NCBI RefSeq assembly: GCF_029784135.1
Contig: NC_073746.1
Coordinates: forward strand, 72,954,042 to 73,018,041
Length of the DNA: 64,000 nucleotides
Direction: 5' to 3'
From: Toxorhynchites rutilus septentrionalis
Taxonomy: Eukaryota; Arthropoda; Insecta; Diptera; Culicidae
Below the pieces are notes generated by a model that was not told the origin of the DNA, made no database searches, and was given only the letters and a program-made list of their open reading frames with translations. Of this stretch, positions 1 to 11,919 are shown in pieces; within the stretch, counting starts at the first letter, position 1, and the number at the start of each line of letters is the position of its first letter. The translations under genes were made by a program, and so were the position numbers.

Positions 1-208
1 ACTGTTTGTCCGCATATCAGACGTAGTTTCATACAGCTTTCAAACGTCGTTCGAAAATCAACAATTATCAGTATTATGTGCTATAAGCTAAATCTATATT
101 TGAATCACATTATATGTAGAGTCCAATCATGTATGTCACGATAGTGTCTTATCACTTAGTGTTTCCTAATAGATGAATATAAGAAACCATTGAACCGCTG
201 ATCATATA
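1..208. other. Left flank, no gene seen
   Basis: AT-rich sequence with no convincing reading frame or repeat. The TA at 207-208 is the left target duplication of the adjoining transposon. Confidence 0.5.
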
Positions 209-1510
209 AGGACCGTATCGTTATTTATGGGTACGCCTTAGAGTCTCCGTCTGAAAAAGACTATAGCTTGTTTTGACAGCTGTTTATTTTTCTCCTGTTG
301 TTGACACAGTTAGCGTTCAGTTAGCATTGTTAAAAGATCGTTTTTTCCTAAAAGTGCAATCATGAGAGGGCTAACAGAAGAAAAACGAAAATCCATTGTG
401 ACCAGATACTGCTCCGAAACAGGAATATCAATGAGAAAATTGGCGAAGGCGGAAGGAGTAAGCGTCCATGCGGTCCAAAACGCTATCAAGCGATTTGGTA
501 TGTATAATACATTGAAGGATCTACCCGGTCGCGGCAGAAAACCTGGGCCATCCAAGCCAAACTTGGATAAAAAGATTTGCAGGCAATTTGAAAGAAAAAA
601 GGAATTATCGATACGGGATTGCGCAAAAAAGTGTGGAACATCAATCGGTATGGTTCAACGTGCCAAAGAACGTAACTCACTGAAGGCATATAGAAAGCAA
701 AAATGTCCCAAACGCAGCCAAATTCAGGCAAGTTCCGTGAAAACCCGTGCCCGTAAGCTTTACGATGGGATTTTAAGCAAACGCGAACTGTGCATCGTCA
801 TGGATGATGAAACCTACGTCAAACTGGACTACAAAACTCTTCCTGGGGCACAGTTTTACACTGTAAAGCAAGGAACAGATGTCCCGAACGCGGAGAAGTC
901 AATTTTTTGCGAAAAATTCGGTAAGAAAGTGCTGGTTTGGCAAGCTGTTTGTCAATGTGGCATGAAATCATCTCCTTTCTTCACTCTCGGGAATATGAAT
1001 GGTGAAATTTACCGGAAAGAATGTCTCCAAAAGCGTGTGTTACCGCTCATCCGAAAGCACACTGGTCCGACACTATTTTGGCCTGATTTGGCATCATGCC
1101 ACTATGCACGTTTGACCTTGGATTGGTATCGCGAGAATAATGTCGATTTTGTGGAAAAGGAGATGAATCCTCCAAATTGTCCGCAAATAAGACCTATTGA
1201 AAAATTTTGGGCTTTGATGAAGGGACGACTGCGGAAGAAGGACAAGGCAGCCGATGACCTTGAGCAGTTCAAAAAGGATTGGATAAATGTGAGCAAACAA
1301 GTCGATGAGACGGTTGTCCAGAACCTAATGAGGGACATCAAGAAGCAGGTGCGATCATTGGCGCGAAAATCAGAATCTTGATTATTTTTTACTGTTACTC
1401 CTTTCTTTCATTCATAAGATACAATATTTTGATATCAGAACTGAAAAATAAATGCAATATTTGAAATAAAGCTGTGTTTTGAGCGTACCCATAATTAACG
1501 ATACGGTCCT
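209..1510 (+). mobile_element. Complete DD37E (ITmD37E-like) Tc1/mariner transposon
   Basis: The element is 1302 bp long. It is bounded by 28-bp terminal inverted repeats (209-236 and 1483-1510) that differ at one position; both begin AGGACCGTATCGTTA on the outward-facing strand. TA dinucleotides at 207-208 and 1511-1512 are the duplicated target expected for the IS630/Tc1/mariner superfamily. One open reading frame fills the interior. The DD37E spacing is the signature of the mosquito ITmD37E group. With matched ends, TA duplication and an unbroken frame, this copy looks young and could be autonomous. Activity is inferred, not shown. Confidence 0.93.
362..1381 (+). CDS. DD37E Tc1/mariner transposase, unbroken
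   Basis: A 339-residue cut-and-paste DNA transposase, a usual length for Tc1/mariner. The N-terminal half (about residues 1-115) holds two helix-turn-helix-like regions, separated by a GRGRK motif near residues 56-60 that resembles the GRPR AT-hook-like linker of Tc1 transposases. They should bind the element's terminal repeats. The catalytic triad is visible: D149 in MDDETYVK, D242 in WPDLASCHY and E280 in RPIEKFW, with exactly 37 residues between the second D and the E. The ATG follows the left repeat by about 125 bp, and the stop lies about 100 bp before the right repeat. No frameshift or stop is present. It belongs to a different subfamily from the other DD37E copies in the window, sharing the WPDLASCHY and EMNPPN motifs but differing widely elsewhere. 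Confidence 0.92.
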   Translation: MRGLTEEKRKSIVTRYCSETGISMRKLAKAEGVSVHAVQNAIKRFGMYNTLKDLPGRGRKPGPSKPNLDKKICRQFERKKELSIRDCAKKCGTSIGMVQRAKERNSLKAYRKQKCPKRSQIQASSVKTRARKLYDGILSKRELCIVMDDETYVKLDYKTLPGAQFYTVKQGTDVPNAEKSIFCEKFGKKVLVWQAVCQCGMKSSPFFTLGNMNGEIYRKECLQKRVLPLIRKHTGPTLFWPDLASCHYARLTLDWYRENNVDFVEKEMNPPNCPQIRPIEKFWALMKGRLRKKDKAADDLEQFKKDWINVSKQVDETVVQNLMRDIKKQVRSLARKSES

Positions 1511-1512
1511 TA

Positions 1513-2459
1513 ATTACTATTTTCTGTACACGATGAACAAAGAGAAGCATAGGTGTTTTTTAATGTTATAATTACCTAAATTTCTGCATTTGAATCTTCA
1601 AGTAGATAATGAAACGATCAGATCAGTAGTAAAATTAAAATAATATTGGTTCTTAGCATTATAACTCCCCGAATTCGACATACCGTTGGTGTGAGTCACT
1701 CCACCATCTTTATGCGATTGATCGTGATATCGGTGAATCATGTTGCTAAAATTCACCAACATTGCAGATTGCCCTTACAAATTCAATTAATTGAAAAAAC
1801 ACGAACCTGCTGTGTATATATAGAGTATTCAGGAATAAAGTACTATTCTAAACTCGCAACAAATCCAGAGCACCTTTTCCAGACATTTAACTAAATTTCT
1901 TCCAAACCTTTTTGATTTATCCGATAACAACTTAAACTACCGACGGAGACGTTTTGACTATTATCGGATTTGTAAATACTAACGCTACAAACAGAGCAAC
2001 CTGGTGATTACGTCTAGCTCTGCGGACAAATGTTCATTGAAACGATTGATTGTCCGCATAAATAGACGCGAGCGTTTTCCAAATGGAAAAAAAATGTTAT
2101 AATCCGCAAAATCACCTAGGCCCGCTTTTTGTCTATAATATCCTTCAACTGGACAGATCAATTCATCGGATATTTGCATGGTTATGCTTATAGGCCAAAA
2201 AACAACAAAAATGCGTTTTCCCAACACTAATGGTGTTGTCGATTACGTCTCCTATGCAATCATGGGCAGCGCAGGTAATGCAATCATGCGATATGCACTT
2301 TCAGCCATGCTGGAATTGATGTCGGTATTGTTTACAAACAGACTATTTTCGACGATGTCACCCATAGAATATACAGATGAGAGATGCTATACAATCTAGT
2401 ACGACATCTAAGCTTTTAGTTTGTAAATTAATGAATTACTGCTACGAACCGAGAATGTT
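1513..2459. other. No gene seen
   Basis: AT-rich unique-looking sequence. Short frames occur on both strands but none has recognisable motifs. Confidence 0.4.
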
Positions 2460-3226
2460 GGCAAAGTATCGTTATGGTCCGATGTGACGAATGTGAATGG
2501 AACCAGAAAAATCTGGGATTGGTTAGATGCAAGCGGCAAGGGTAAACTGTTTAATCACATGAACAAAATAGCTGCCGGCAAAGCTATTAAAAAAGCTTTT
2601 ATTCGGATATATAAAACTGCGCCGGAAGAGTGGGGTGGCGTTTGTGAGCTACAACATGTAAGTTTATTGAAAAACCGTTTCATTACAAGCCGTATTTTTA
2701 ATTCGTATGCATATTCAACAGTGACCAATGCACTCACCATCAAGAATAGATTCTAAAAACTATCATGCAGAAATTGAGCAGTTTCACTCCCCAGTTAAGC
2801 AGTTATCCTACGTGCGACAAATGCCACTCATAATCGTCAACATTTCCGAGAGCTGCTTCCTAATTTTACACATCGCTCATCAAGATGGAGCCAGAGTTAT
2901 TAATTGATGGCTACCAGCTGTCAAGTAATGATAACATTTTCGAGACGAATACAATCGAACAGGAATCCGAAACACTAATCAAGGGACAAAATGAAGAACT
3001 CCGATCAGCAAAATAGACGAAGAAGAAAACAACACTTGAATAATTCCGGCTGCCAGAAAGTGTTGTTTGGATGCTCCGCAAAAAAAAAATCCGTCATAGA
3101 AGTAGAAAAGTCTCGCGGACGGAGATTTGATGAAAGACCCCATTTGGTTACACACAGGTTAGAATATGATGTTTTTTTTATTTTGTATACATTGACAGAT
3201 AATCTATTTCAGGAACAAAACCATTA

Positions 3227-4525
3227 AAGGGTGTGTCACATCAAATTGCATCACGGAAAAAACGCTGTAGAAATTTAATTTTTAGGAATTATATCTTCAG
3301 CTTTCGCTTATAATCAGATAAGAGTGTATAGATCACGTTGGCCATGCTTCACTGTCAATTTTTCGTAAATTTGGGAAAATGTCGTCGAACGAAAAAGAGC
3401 GTCGTGAATTAATCCTGTGCACTCATTTCGAGAATCCGGAGTTGTCACATCGGGACATCGGTAAGATGATGGGAATCGTCCAATCCACGGTCAGCAGAGT
3501 ACTAAAACGATACTTCGAGAACCTAACCATCGACCGGAAGGTGAAGAACGGCAAAAATGGATGCTCCGTCAGTGAAAAAGTTCACAAGCGCGTAGTTAAG
3601 CAGTTTAGACGTGATCCGAGAAGTTCGGTCCGGGATGTCGCCAATAAGCTGAATTTGTCAAGTTCATTCGTCCAGCGGACCAAGCAGCGGGAGGGCCTGC
3701 GTACATACAAGGTTCAGAAGGCTCCTAACCGCGACGAAAGGCAAAACATGGTGGGGAAGACGCGAGCCCGGAAGCTATACACCGAAATGCTGACGAAGCC
3801 GCATTGCCTGGTAATGGACGACGAAACCTACGTCAAAGCGGACTTTCGTCAGCTGCCGGGCCTGTTGTTCTTCTCCGGCAGAGGACAAATTCAGCGTTCC
3901 GGAGGAGATTCGCAAGCAGAAACTATCCAAGTTTGCCAAAAAGTACATGGTGTGGTAAGCGATCTGCTCTTGCGGAAAGCGGAGCGCCCCCTTCGTGATG
4001 ACCGGCACGGTAAACGGGCAGGTTTACCTTAAGGAGTGCCTACAGAAGCGCTTACTACCACTATTGAAGCAGCACGAGGGCCCGACCATCTTCTGGCCGG
4101 ATCTCGCTTCGTGCCACTATTCAAAGGACGTGTTGGAGTGGTACGAAGCCAACGGGGTCACCTTCGTGCCAAAGGAAATGAACCCGCCCAACGCGCCGGA
4201 GCTTCGCCCAATAGAGAAATATTGGGCGATTATGAAGCAGGCCCTCCGGAAGAACCCAAAAGTTGTCAAATCGGAGGCGGACTTCAAGAGAAAATGGATT
4301 TCTGTTAAAAAAAAACTACAACCTGATGTTGTACAGAACCTTATGGACAGGGTAAAGAGGAAGGTGTGAGCATACGGGCTTGGGCTCGAAGTATGAATAT
4401 AAAGAAAATACCAAAAGTTGTTTAATAGTTTTTATTTTACTGTCTAAAATTTTCAAAAGGGTCGGTCTACTGGGCGAATTTCTACAGCGTTTTTTCCGTG
4501 TTGCAATTTGATGTGACACACCCTT
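3227..4525 (+). mobile_element. DD37E transposon, second subfamily, copy 1 (inactivated)
   Basis: A 1299-bp element with terminal repeats beginning AAGGGTGTGTCACATCAAAT that continue for about 45 bp, flanked by TA at 3225-3226 and 4526-4527. It is very similar by eye to the elements at 20247-21543 and 40399-41696, including untranslated regions, so the three spread recently. It sits in what looks like an intron of the zinc-finger pseudogene. Confidence 0.93.
3379..4369 (+). pseudogene. DD37E transposase, three lesions
   Basis: The frame starts at the same ATG as the other copies and encodes the N-terminal helix-turn-helix region and the first catalytic Asp (VMDDETYVKADF). Against the sister copies, one extra G near 3888 shifts the frame after LLFFSG. 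A CAA-to-TAA change follows in VWQAIC (about 3958), and a CGA-to-TGA change shortens the C-terminus at 4367-4369. The downstream frame still carries WPDLASCHY and RPIEKYW with the 37-residue spacing. No functional protein is expected from this copy. Confidence 0.92.
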
Positions 4526-5139
4526 TAAAACTTCAAAAAAGTAAAAAATAGGTCGAAATACAAACTCTAATTGCAAGTTGGAACTCATACGAATTAATGA
4601 AAACGAGGTCTATACAATAATTTATTCAGCAGGATCATCCCATTGCAGATCCCTATCCTTGTCCACATTGTCCGAAGGCGTTTAATCGTCTTACAACGCT
4701 CGAAGAACACATTCGAACTCATAAGGGTTGGTAAAACATGTTACTAAAATTAACCATTCAGTTGGATCATTTTTGCAGGTGAACGTCAATTTCATGTTCA
4801 CAGTGCCAAAAAATATTAGTGAGCTCTGCATTGCTCCAAAGGCACATTTGAACCCATACTAGTTGATAAAATATGTGTTACTATTCAGCAGAGTCATCGA
4901 TTTGCAGGTAAACGGTCCTATTCTAGTTCACGATGTCAAATAGCGTTAGTAAGTGCTTCAGCCCTCTAAAAGCACATTGAAACTCATACTGGAAATAGAA
5001 ACTACTGAGAATAAAATGGAAATAACAACACAACACATAAATCTCATAAGTCGCACTCTTCACTTCCAACGATATATGAATAAGACATTGGATCGCGAAA
5101 ATGAATCGCCATATTATTCAATTAGTAGAAAGTGAACTA

Positions 5140-6040
5140 AATTTAAGCAGAAATGCAGAACAAGTGAAATTAAAAATATATTTAAAATATTAATATACCT
5201 CCGTTACTAGTAATTTTTGCGACTGTACAGGACCATTCTTATGTGGTTATTTCGGTGTAACTATATGTTCTGAGCGCGCACTTAAACAAGACAAATATAT
5301 AACTATTTTTGTGAGTAACAAATTTTTACATGAAAAGGCAACAGTATGCGTTGTTTGTTGCCGCTACTACTAAAACTCTACAGGTTAAACATAAATTCCA
5401 CTCTTGGTTCAAAAAATTATATTTATGTAGATATATTATGATATACATAAAGCCTACATAGAATGTCTTGTACATATTAAACAGTAAGTAAAAGTTTCAG
5501 AAACAAACATCGAGCAGTTTGGGTATCAAGAAACCATAATATTTGTCATACTATATATCCCTTTATGGTCACACAAAGTTCCGTCGTTGCACTCTGTAGT
5601 CATTATTTGTTGGTTATCAACACTTCTTGAGCATTAACAATTTGCTAGAACTCTCTGATGGCCAATTTTTATTTTACACAGAAACAGGTAAGCGATCTAC
5701 CTCTATGTTTTATATACGATAAGCTATTTCATACGATCTCCTAATTGTTGCTACCAGTGACGTCGACAGAGGATGCGGAGGGGGCGGACCACTCTCGAAT
5801 GCACGATTTCATATGCTTAACAAACATATTTGATCTTAAATTTGTAAAACAAAGTGCAAAGTGCAATAACAAATCAAACAACCCCTTCAAACCGTATTTC
5901 CCTTCTTATAAAAGTGACGATGATGCTTCATCTGGTATACATATATATACACACCTTGATCACAACCAAATGTAAATATTTATATTGATATCCGTCAAAA
6001 ATGAAAGAGCTCTACCAGTCTACCTAATAAAACATTTCAA
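5140..6040. other. No gene seen
   Basis: AT-rich with short unrelated frames on both strands. I see no repeat ends and no protein motif. Confidence 0.4.
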
Positions 6041-6062
6041 TGAAACTCGTGTACTGGAATAG

Positions 6063-6130
6063 GATATTTTGCTCGTCTCGACAATGACTGAAGCCGAGAC
6101 GAGACGAGACGAATTGCTCGTCTCGTTTTC
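6063..6130. repeat. Short GAGACGAG/CTCGTCTC inverted repeat cluster
   Basis: GCTCGTCTCG occurs twice and flanks an inverted cluster of GAGACGAGACGAGACGA. The sequence GGAATAGG occurs on both sides. It can fold into alternative hairpins. It may be the tip of a degraded foldback element. Confidence 0.45.
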
Positions 6131-6815
6131 TGGAATAGGGCCCTATATCTTTACGAAGCCACAAACTATCACACGTTCTCCACCGTTTGCACTGGAAGAC
6201 CCTCAGAACATTTCACACGTTTGATTTGTAACGTGGCTTCACCCCCATTAATGGCTTTCACTTCGCCAAGGCACCATGTGTCTTCCGCCCGAGAGTGGCC
6301 AAATTGAAACAAGCGTTGATATAAACAAGCATGTCAGAGAGGTGTCATGATGTATTATTTATTGTACCAACTAGTGACGACTGACTAACTAGTACATATC
6401 GCTTGGGAGTTGTTCCGAAACAGTCCACAGGAAAGGAGACGTCGACTGTTCTCCCAGCGAGCTGTGAAACTTTCTTCTCCGACCCATGGAACCCATGAAA
6501 GGCTGGGCCAAGACAAGCGTATCGCTCACAGTGATAAATCAAGTTAATTTAAATTTATGACGCTTGATGATGCTTTCGAGGCTTGAGGTTTGTGATATCT
6601 ATGGATACGACGACTGAGGTTAGCACGAGTGAAGATGTTGGCTGGTAGAGCCTTCCCGTTCCATTCAACCGATTTATAGTTGAGTTGTATCCGCGGAGGA
6701 CGTAGGGATAATAAGACGAGGATTTGCAAGGCGATCCCGTGTAGAATTTTTAGTCGCTGTATGGTTCAAAATCTGTTATGAAAACAAATTGAATGGATTA
6801 GCGAATTTAATCATT

Positions 6816-7030
6816 TCAAACTAATATAATAAATGTTCTCGTTTCACAAACAGTAATTAATAAAATTAAAAATAATCCAATAAAACACAAATCCGTGATA
6901 CCACCACCTGCAACATCGACAAAGGAATATTGCACATTACACTGAAAGTCTGCCTCGTAGAGATCTATATGCCTCTTGATGTCCACTAGCTGGTCTTGCA
7001 AGATAAATTGCCATTCTCTAAGAGTCCCAT
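6816..7030 (-). other. Fragment with a C-terminal membrane segment, unassigned
   Basis: A minus-strand frame ends with a charged stretch (VDIKRHIDLYEADF), a Cys, a glycine-rich VAGGG turn and a hydrophobic segment of about 16 residues (DLCFIGLFLILLITVC), then a short tail and stop. This resembles the end of a type I membrane glycoprotein, such as the envelope-like genes some insect retroelements carry. No upstream partner frame is intact. The similarity is only architectural, so the call is weak. Confidence 0.22.
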
Positions 7031-8387
7031 AAATTCACATCCACTACCATTGACCAGCGCATGGATACAAAGCAAAAGGTCAACCCATACCTTTAGATGC
7101 AAAAAGTTTCCACAACAAGAATGGTCTCGACAGGGAACAGATGAGCGCGCCCTCACAACGCGTGCTTCGTGTGTGGCTAGCGAAACTTAGCTTCCAACAG
7201 ACAATCAACTGCAACGAGTTTGAACAGATGTATCTCTCGGTCGTAAATTGTGTGCACCTGACCGCTTTTGCCTCCGTCGATATCCATTTGAATTATTTCC
7301 CGCTTTGGATCGACATACGCGGTTGAGGCTTAGATGTATCGAATTGTTTCTGGTTGTTGGGTGGGTAGCGCCAATGTACGATACTCGAAATGATCAACTT
7401 AGATATCAATTTGCAGTAATTCATTAATTTGCGTAAATGGCTGCATCGAATACGTTCACATCGTTGCAAGAATGGAACCCATTGGATTAGATCGGTGTGC
7501 GGCAACTTTTGCAACCAATATTCAAACGACGTAACAAGTTTTAATTAATTTGTTGCCGATATGCAAAGAAGTTCTGGGTAGTACAGTTTCGAAACCACAT
7601 GAGAAAAGGCAAACCTAATCAACGTTCGACACATGGCCAAAGGGCATCAACCATTCTATTTTTATCTTACGCCCAGTAGATGCCCAAGCGAACAGCATAA
7701 AGCTCGTGTAAGCGATAATTGTCGCCTGATTCGATTAGAGAGGGCGACAGAGCGAACTGTAGTTTAGCATATTTTACCATCATGAGACTTTTTGTTACAA
7801 ACGAGCGTAGGGTATGTTTAATGCAATGAAAACCTTGATATTGGACTCTTTTAATGGATCCATGTTGATCGACTGTATCGACGGAAATGCACAGTGAACA
7901 ATTGCTGGCGGGAACGATGTATGTTTCATTCACTTCTTTACAAAATGCACATGGCTATTTGTATGAAGGTTCGTTTTACAACCTTTCGTTTCTTATATCT
8001 CACGAGTGAGTCGAGACATGTGTCAAAGCAAAAAAAAAAAGTTCACTTTTTATTATCATTTTATCCCGGAAAACTTCTGAATAACGCGAATAAATAATCG
8101 ACTTTTCTTATCAAAATTTGTGTTTTGTGGAAAATGTATTTCTCAAGCTTAGACAATTTTACTACGACCATGAAGCGAACCAGACCAGGAGGCTGAAAGC
8201 TTCTCAAATGAAAAATAAAAAAAAAATCCTTTAAAAAATCTTAATAAAATAAAATACTGTATTGCATAGAACTTTATTAAACTATATCCGATTGTTAGTC
8301 CAATTGAAATCCAGTAATTTTAAAGATGTCCTTTTTGCTATGTTATTTCAATTGTGTTTGTCTCCATCTGTTGAGTTTATAAATATC
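7030..8387. other. No gene seen
   Basis: An 88-codon minus-strand frame (7667-7933) with several Cys residues shows no recognisable family. It could belong to the same decayed element as the membrane segment at 6816-7030. Nothing else is evident. Confidence 0.3.
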
Positions 8388-8399
8388 AACTTTTTTGTT

Positions 8400-8515
8400 G
8401 ACATATTACTAACATAGTCTAATCAAACATTGTCAAAATATTGAACTCCCGGCCCCGTTAGGCTGACGCCATATGAGCCTTAATAAAATATATATTTTGG
8501 ATAAAAAAAAAAAAA
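8400..8515 (+). mobile_element. I-clade non-LTR retrotransposon, 3' end only
   Basis: A 116-bp insertion matching the last part of the 3' untranslated region of the element at 36346-38231 (shared CTCCCGGCCCCGT and GCCTTAATAAAA), ending in a poly(A) tract. It is flanked by a direct repeat AACTTTTTTGTT (8388-8399, and just after the tail with one extra T). This is a heavily 5'-truncated target-primed insertion. Confidence 0.8.
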
Positions 8516-8529
8516 AACTTTTTTTGTTC

Positions 8530-9059
8530 GGTTGCAGGGTTGCAATAATATTTTTCAAAAAACTGGAACATTGCTCTTAAAAAACTGGAAGAAAACTGGA
8601 TTATGTATAACCGTTTTATATTAAGAAGTACGACTATGACTTATCTAAAATAATTTTTTCACTCATTCCAATGCTTGAAAAATAGAATTTCCTTTGATGG
8701 TTCGTGCAGTATTTGTATGTAGTTCATAGAATGAACCATAAAAATAATCATATCATTCGAGCAGATCAAAATGCCTTTACCACCACTCGAACATTGCTAT
8801 GAAACAATATTTGAGGAACCTTTCTTCTAGAACCTCTAGGAAATATGGTTTTATTTGGATAAAACTTGATAAATCTTGTATTTATTGCATCATGTCCGTT
8901 AAATCGCTGATAAAAGATGGTCGCAAAATTGCACGATAATAAGAGTCATTGAGGTACATAGGGTCACGCTCTCTGGTTATAGATCACTGCATCGGACCTA
9001 ACCTCAATTTCCTGCCCTTTTTCTTTTAATTTTTGTTTTTTGACATTTCGTGACGCTCA
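8530..9059. other. No gene seen
   Basis: AT-rich; no supported feature. Confidence 0.4.
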
Positions 9060-9061
9060 TA

Positions 9062-9391
9062 CACTGTTTGACCGAAGCCAAATATTTGACTCTTTTAGAC
9101 AGATAAAATTTGGTCGACGTGTACTGATCAAATATATGCTACACAAAACACAACAAGCAAATATTCAATTTTTGGATGCCTCGAATACTTTTTTAGTCTG
9201 TTCTTCGAACCTGTCGGTACATGGTTAGGTTACCTTGAATATTTCAGTCGATTTTATCCATGTTCGGTGTTTGACATTGTTTAACACTGTTGAATATTTA
9301 AGAGTGGCAAACAAAATAGTGTTTGTACAAATATCAAATCAAACTTTATCTGTCAAAATATATCAAATATTTGACCTCCGGGCAAACAGTG
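9062..9391. mobile_element. TA-flanked MITE (CACTGTTTG termini)
   Basis: A 330-bp element with inverted ends beginning CACTGTTTG, with imperfect inverted similarity continuing about 50 bp inward (AAATATTTGAC and ACAGATAAA blocks). TA duplications lie at 9060-9061 and 9392-9393. There is no coding capacity. It is probably mobilised by a Tc1/mariner-type transposase. Confidence 0.82.
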
Positions 9392-9393
9392 TA

Positions 9394-11817
9394 CGGCCAC
9401 CTTTAGTGTTTGATTTGACCATCTTGATTGCTATCTTTTTCACACTCACGAATAATGTAAATTAAAGATGTCAATAAACCATACACGGTACCTAACATCA
9501 CCTTTGATTTGCCGTTTCTGCGTGGTTTGTTTCAGCTCCCATCAGTTAACATTTGAATAAAGGCATATGGAAACTGCAACTAATGGGAGTTGAAACCAGT
9601 TATACTATGTATTAGAATTCTGGAAAAACATTTGGTTATATCGTAGCATAGCTGATGGAAAATATTTTCGAATTGAGCTGAAAATGGAAACAACGTTTGG
9701 GCAACCCAAGCAGGAACTAATATTTCGATACATCAAAATGGGTGAGCATGAGATAGGAGGTAAAATACCAATGAAAAATACCATAAGTATTACTTTGTAA
9801 TAATTTTTTTGTAATTATGTAATTATTATGTTATTGTAATTATCAAATTTTCGTATTGAGATGCTATTTCTCCTAATTTTTTTGGTATTATTCATTGATA
9901 TTTTACTTCCTTTATCAGGCTTGTCCAAAACAAATTTTGGTATCAAGATAAAAATGAGGTATCCTTAATTATTTCCTTCTGATCGAGAAAGTATTTTTGA
10001 AAAAAACATGTATAGTATACATACTTGCAGAACAAATATTATGGTGCACAGGCATTTTATGCAAAGTATGCATTAGCTCTTCAGGAGAGTTTAGATTATA
10101 CGTAAAAGTGATGGATTAATGCTAATATCCAATTGATGTAAACGGAAGCAAGGTTACTTGACTCTATGACTTTCTAAACTTTAGAATGATTTGGAGGATC
10201 TGATGTTTATATAAACTCAAAGCCAGCATAGATCGCGGGCTCTATGAACTATTTTGGGTAAGTTTCCTTGCTGGGAACATTGTACTGGTCGGGGATGAAA
10301 TGGTAGATCAATTGGTCTGAACTTGGACCTGGTTTGGAGGACCTAGATAATCTAATATTTATTTATAATTTCAAAGACACCGTACCACGTTACTGCTTGG
10401 GTGGGCTGTAAAAATAAAATAAAAATTGAGCGATATCCTGTTTTTGAAGTAGTTTAATAATATTCTAGCATTCGGGAAAGCTCTTCGTTTGGAATTTTAG
10501 CAAAATACCGACGAATTAAACGAAATTGGAATAACCAAATCAATCTTATTTTTCGAGACCAACACAAATCATACATGCAATCCACGGTAAATCAAAAGCG
10601 TATCCATAATCATTGACCTTCTTCAAAAAAATCTTAATTTGAAATCCAGATTTCTGGTCAAAATATAAGGTATAGCAATGTTATATTGATTAACTATTTA
10701 ATTAAAATAACATCTCAAATACAACTCTTATATATATAAATAAAAATAAATCACCTAATGTGTTGCTGAACGCAAAACTCGAGTACGGATCATCCGATTA
10801 GAGCTTTCTCTATTTCATCGTGTTCGTCTTTGCTAATGAATCAATGTCGCAGTTTGCCTCTGCGACATTCTACTTGTCTGAAACATTGTCCTGGGTGGAT
10901 GGTTATGATTATATCGCGCTGTCGGCAAATGTAGTAAAATATATTTTTTAATGCGCTTCGACTCACCATGTCCGTCACGAAAAACCATATGAGAAGAAAT
11001 AAGGAAACCAGATCATGGAGTAGAGATGGGTAAAGCAGTTCAGAGAAAAAAAATCCGTTACAACAATTTTCGATTTCCATAAACATTCCATTAATGGTTA
11101 TCACGGTAACATGTATAAACAATAGACCAGAGCAACGAAAAAAACATGTTTTGTATTTGTTTTACCACTAGGAAATTATTTGATTACCCGATTCATGAGT
11201 TGTTCCAGCTTCTTCTGGATTTTTCTAATGAACTGAAAGTATATAAATATTATAGATGAATTGAAAGAAAATGCATCAAATCGAATATTTACAGCTTTGC
11301 CGAGAATCAAATTTGATTGCAATGATGAAACCAATCCTAATTTTAGATTCAAAATTGAGCATACATTAACCCCTTGCCATATTATTAGATTTCAAACAGC
11401 ATGGACCAAACAAAGAACACAACGAGTCGTTCCCACAGAATAGTAGACATGCGTAACTAAGTTGTACCGGTGAATGAGACAAGTTTTGAGCCTTGCTTTG
11501 GTTTCCATCGAACGCCATGCGCCTGGAGTTATGCAATCATATCACATCGATATACCACGAGTGAGGTTCGATGTTGTACGTTCTGGCATAGTCTAATCGC
11601 CACGAGTGTCTTTCGACGTTGTATGCGAAAGGGTTAACAAAAGTACGAAGGGTTAACGTATTAAATGAATTTTGCTTGTGAATGACAATATCGTTATCTT
11701 TTTCAGCTTTCCTCGAGCGTCTTCGTTATATTCATCCATTCCGTTCAACACAATCTGCTTCCCACATGTATTCAGTGTATTCGTTCGCCATCAGTTCGTA
11801 AAGTGCACAACCTTTTT
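9394..11817. other. No gene seen
   Basis: About 2.4 kb of AT-rich, apparently unique sequence. Short frames only; no motif, terminal repeat or tandem array that I can support. Confidence 0.4.
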
Positions 11818-11919
11818 GACGTAGGGCTACGTCTTTCATTTCTATACCGGGGTGTAAAATCAATGTTTTGAAAATGAAAGCGCCGATGATCGAGATTTTA
11901 AGCGTTAATAGCTCTTAAA

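Larger units (their letters stand above)
2885..5010 (+). pseudogene. Decayed C2H2 zinc-finger gene with a transposon in an intron
   Basis: Fragments of a multi-exon C2H2 zinc-finger protein, a presumed nuclear DNA-binding protein. A possible start exon (ATG at 2885) runs 43 codons to an in-frame stop. The next frame ends in RRFDERPHLVTHR, typical of a finger, at a potential donor near 3158. After the intron, which now contains a DD37E transposon, an acceptor (TTGCAG, 4648) opens a perfect finger at 4649-4725 with C-X2-C-X12-H-X3-H spacing (CPHC, then HIRTH). A second exon after TTTTTGCAG (about 4780) continues in phase with a GER linker and a finger broken by a 1-bp shift and a CGA-to-TGA stop. 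A third (after about 4907) has the same spacing but one Cys lost and a stop. The exon/intron modules of about 130 bp look like tandem duplicates. CDEC and CDKC motifs upstream (about 2487 and 2815) may be further remnants. Confidence 0.6.

Noticed and set aside
4036..4308. Alternate-frame 90-codon ORF, repeated near 21.1 and 40.7 kb
   Set aside because: Shadow frame of the DD37E transposase; its recurrence reflects recurrence of the transposon.
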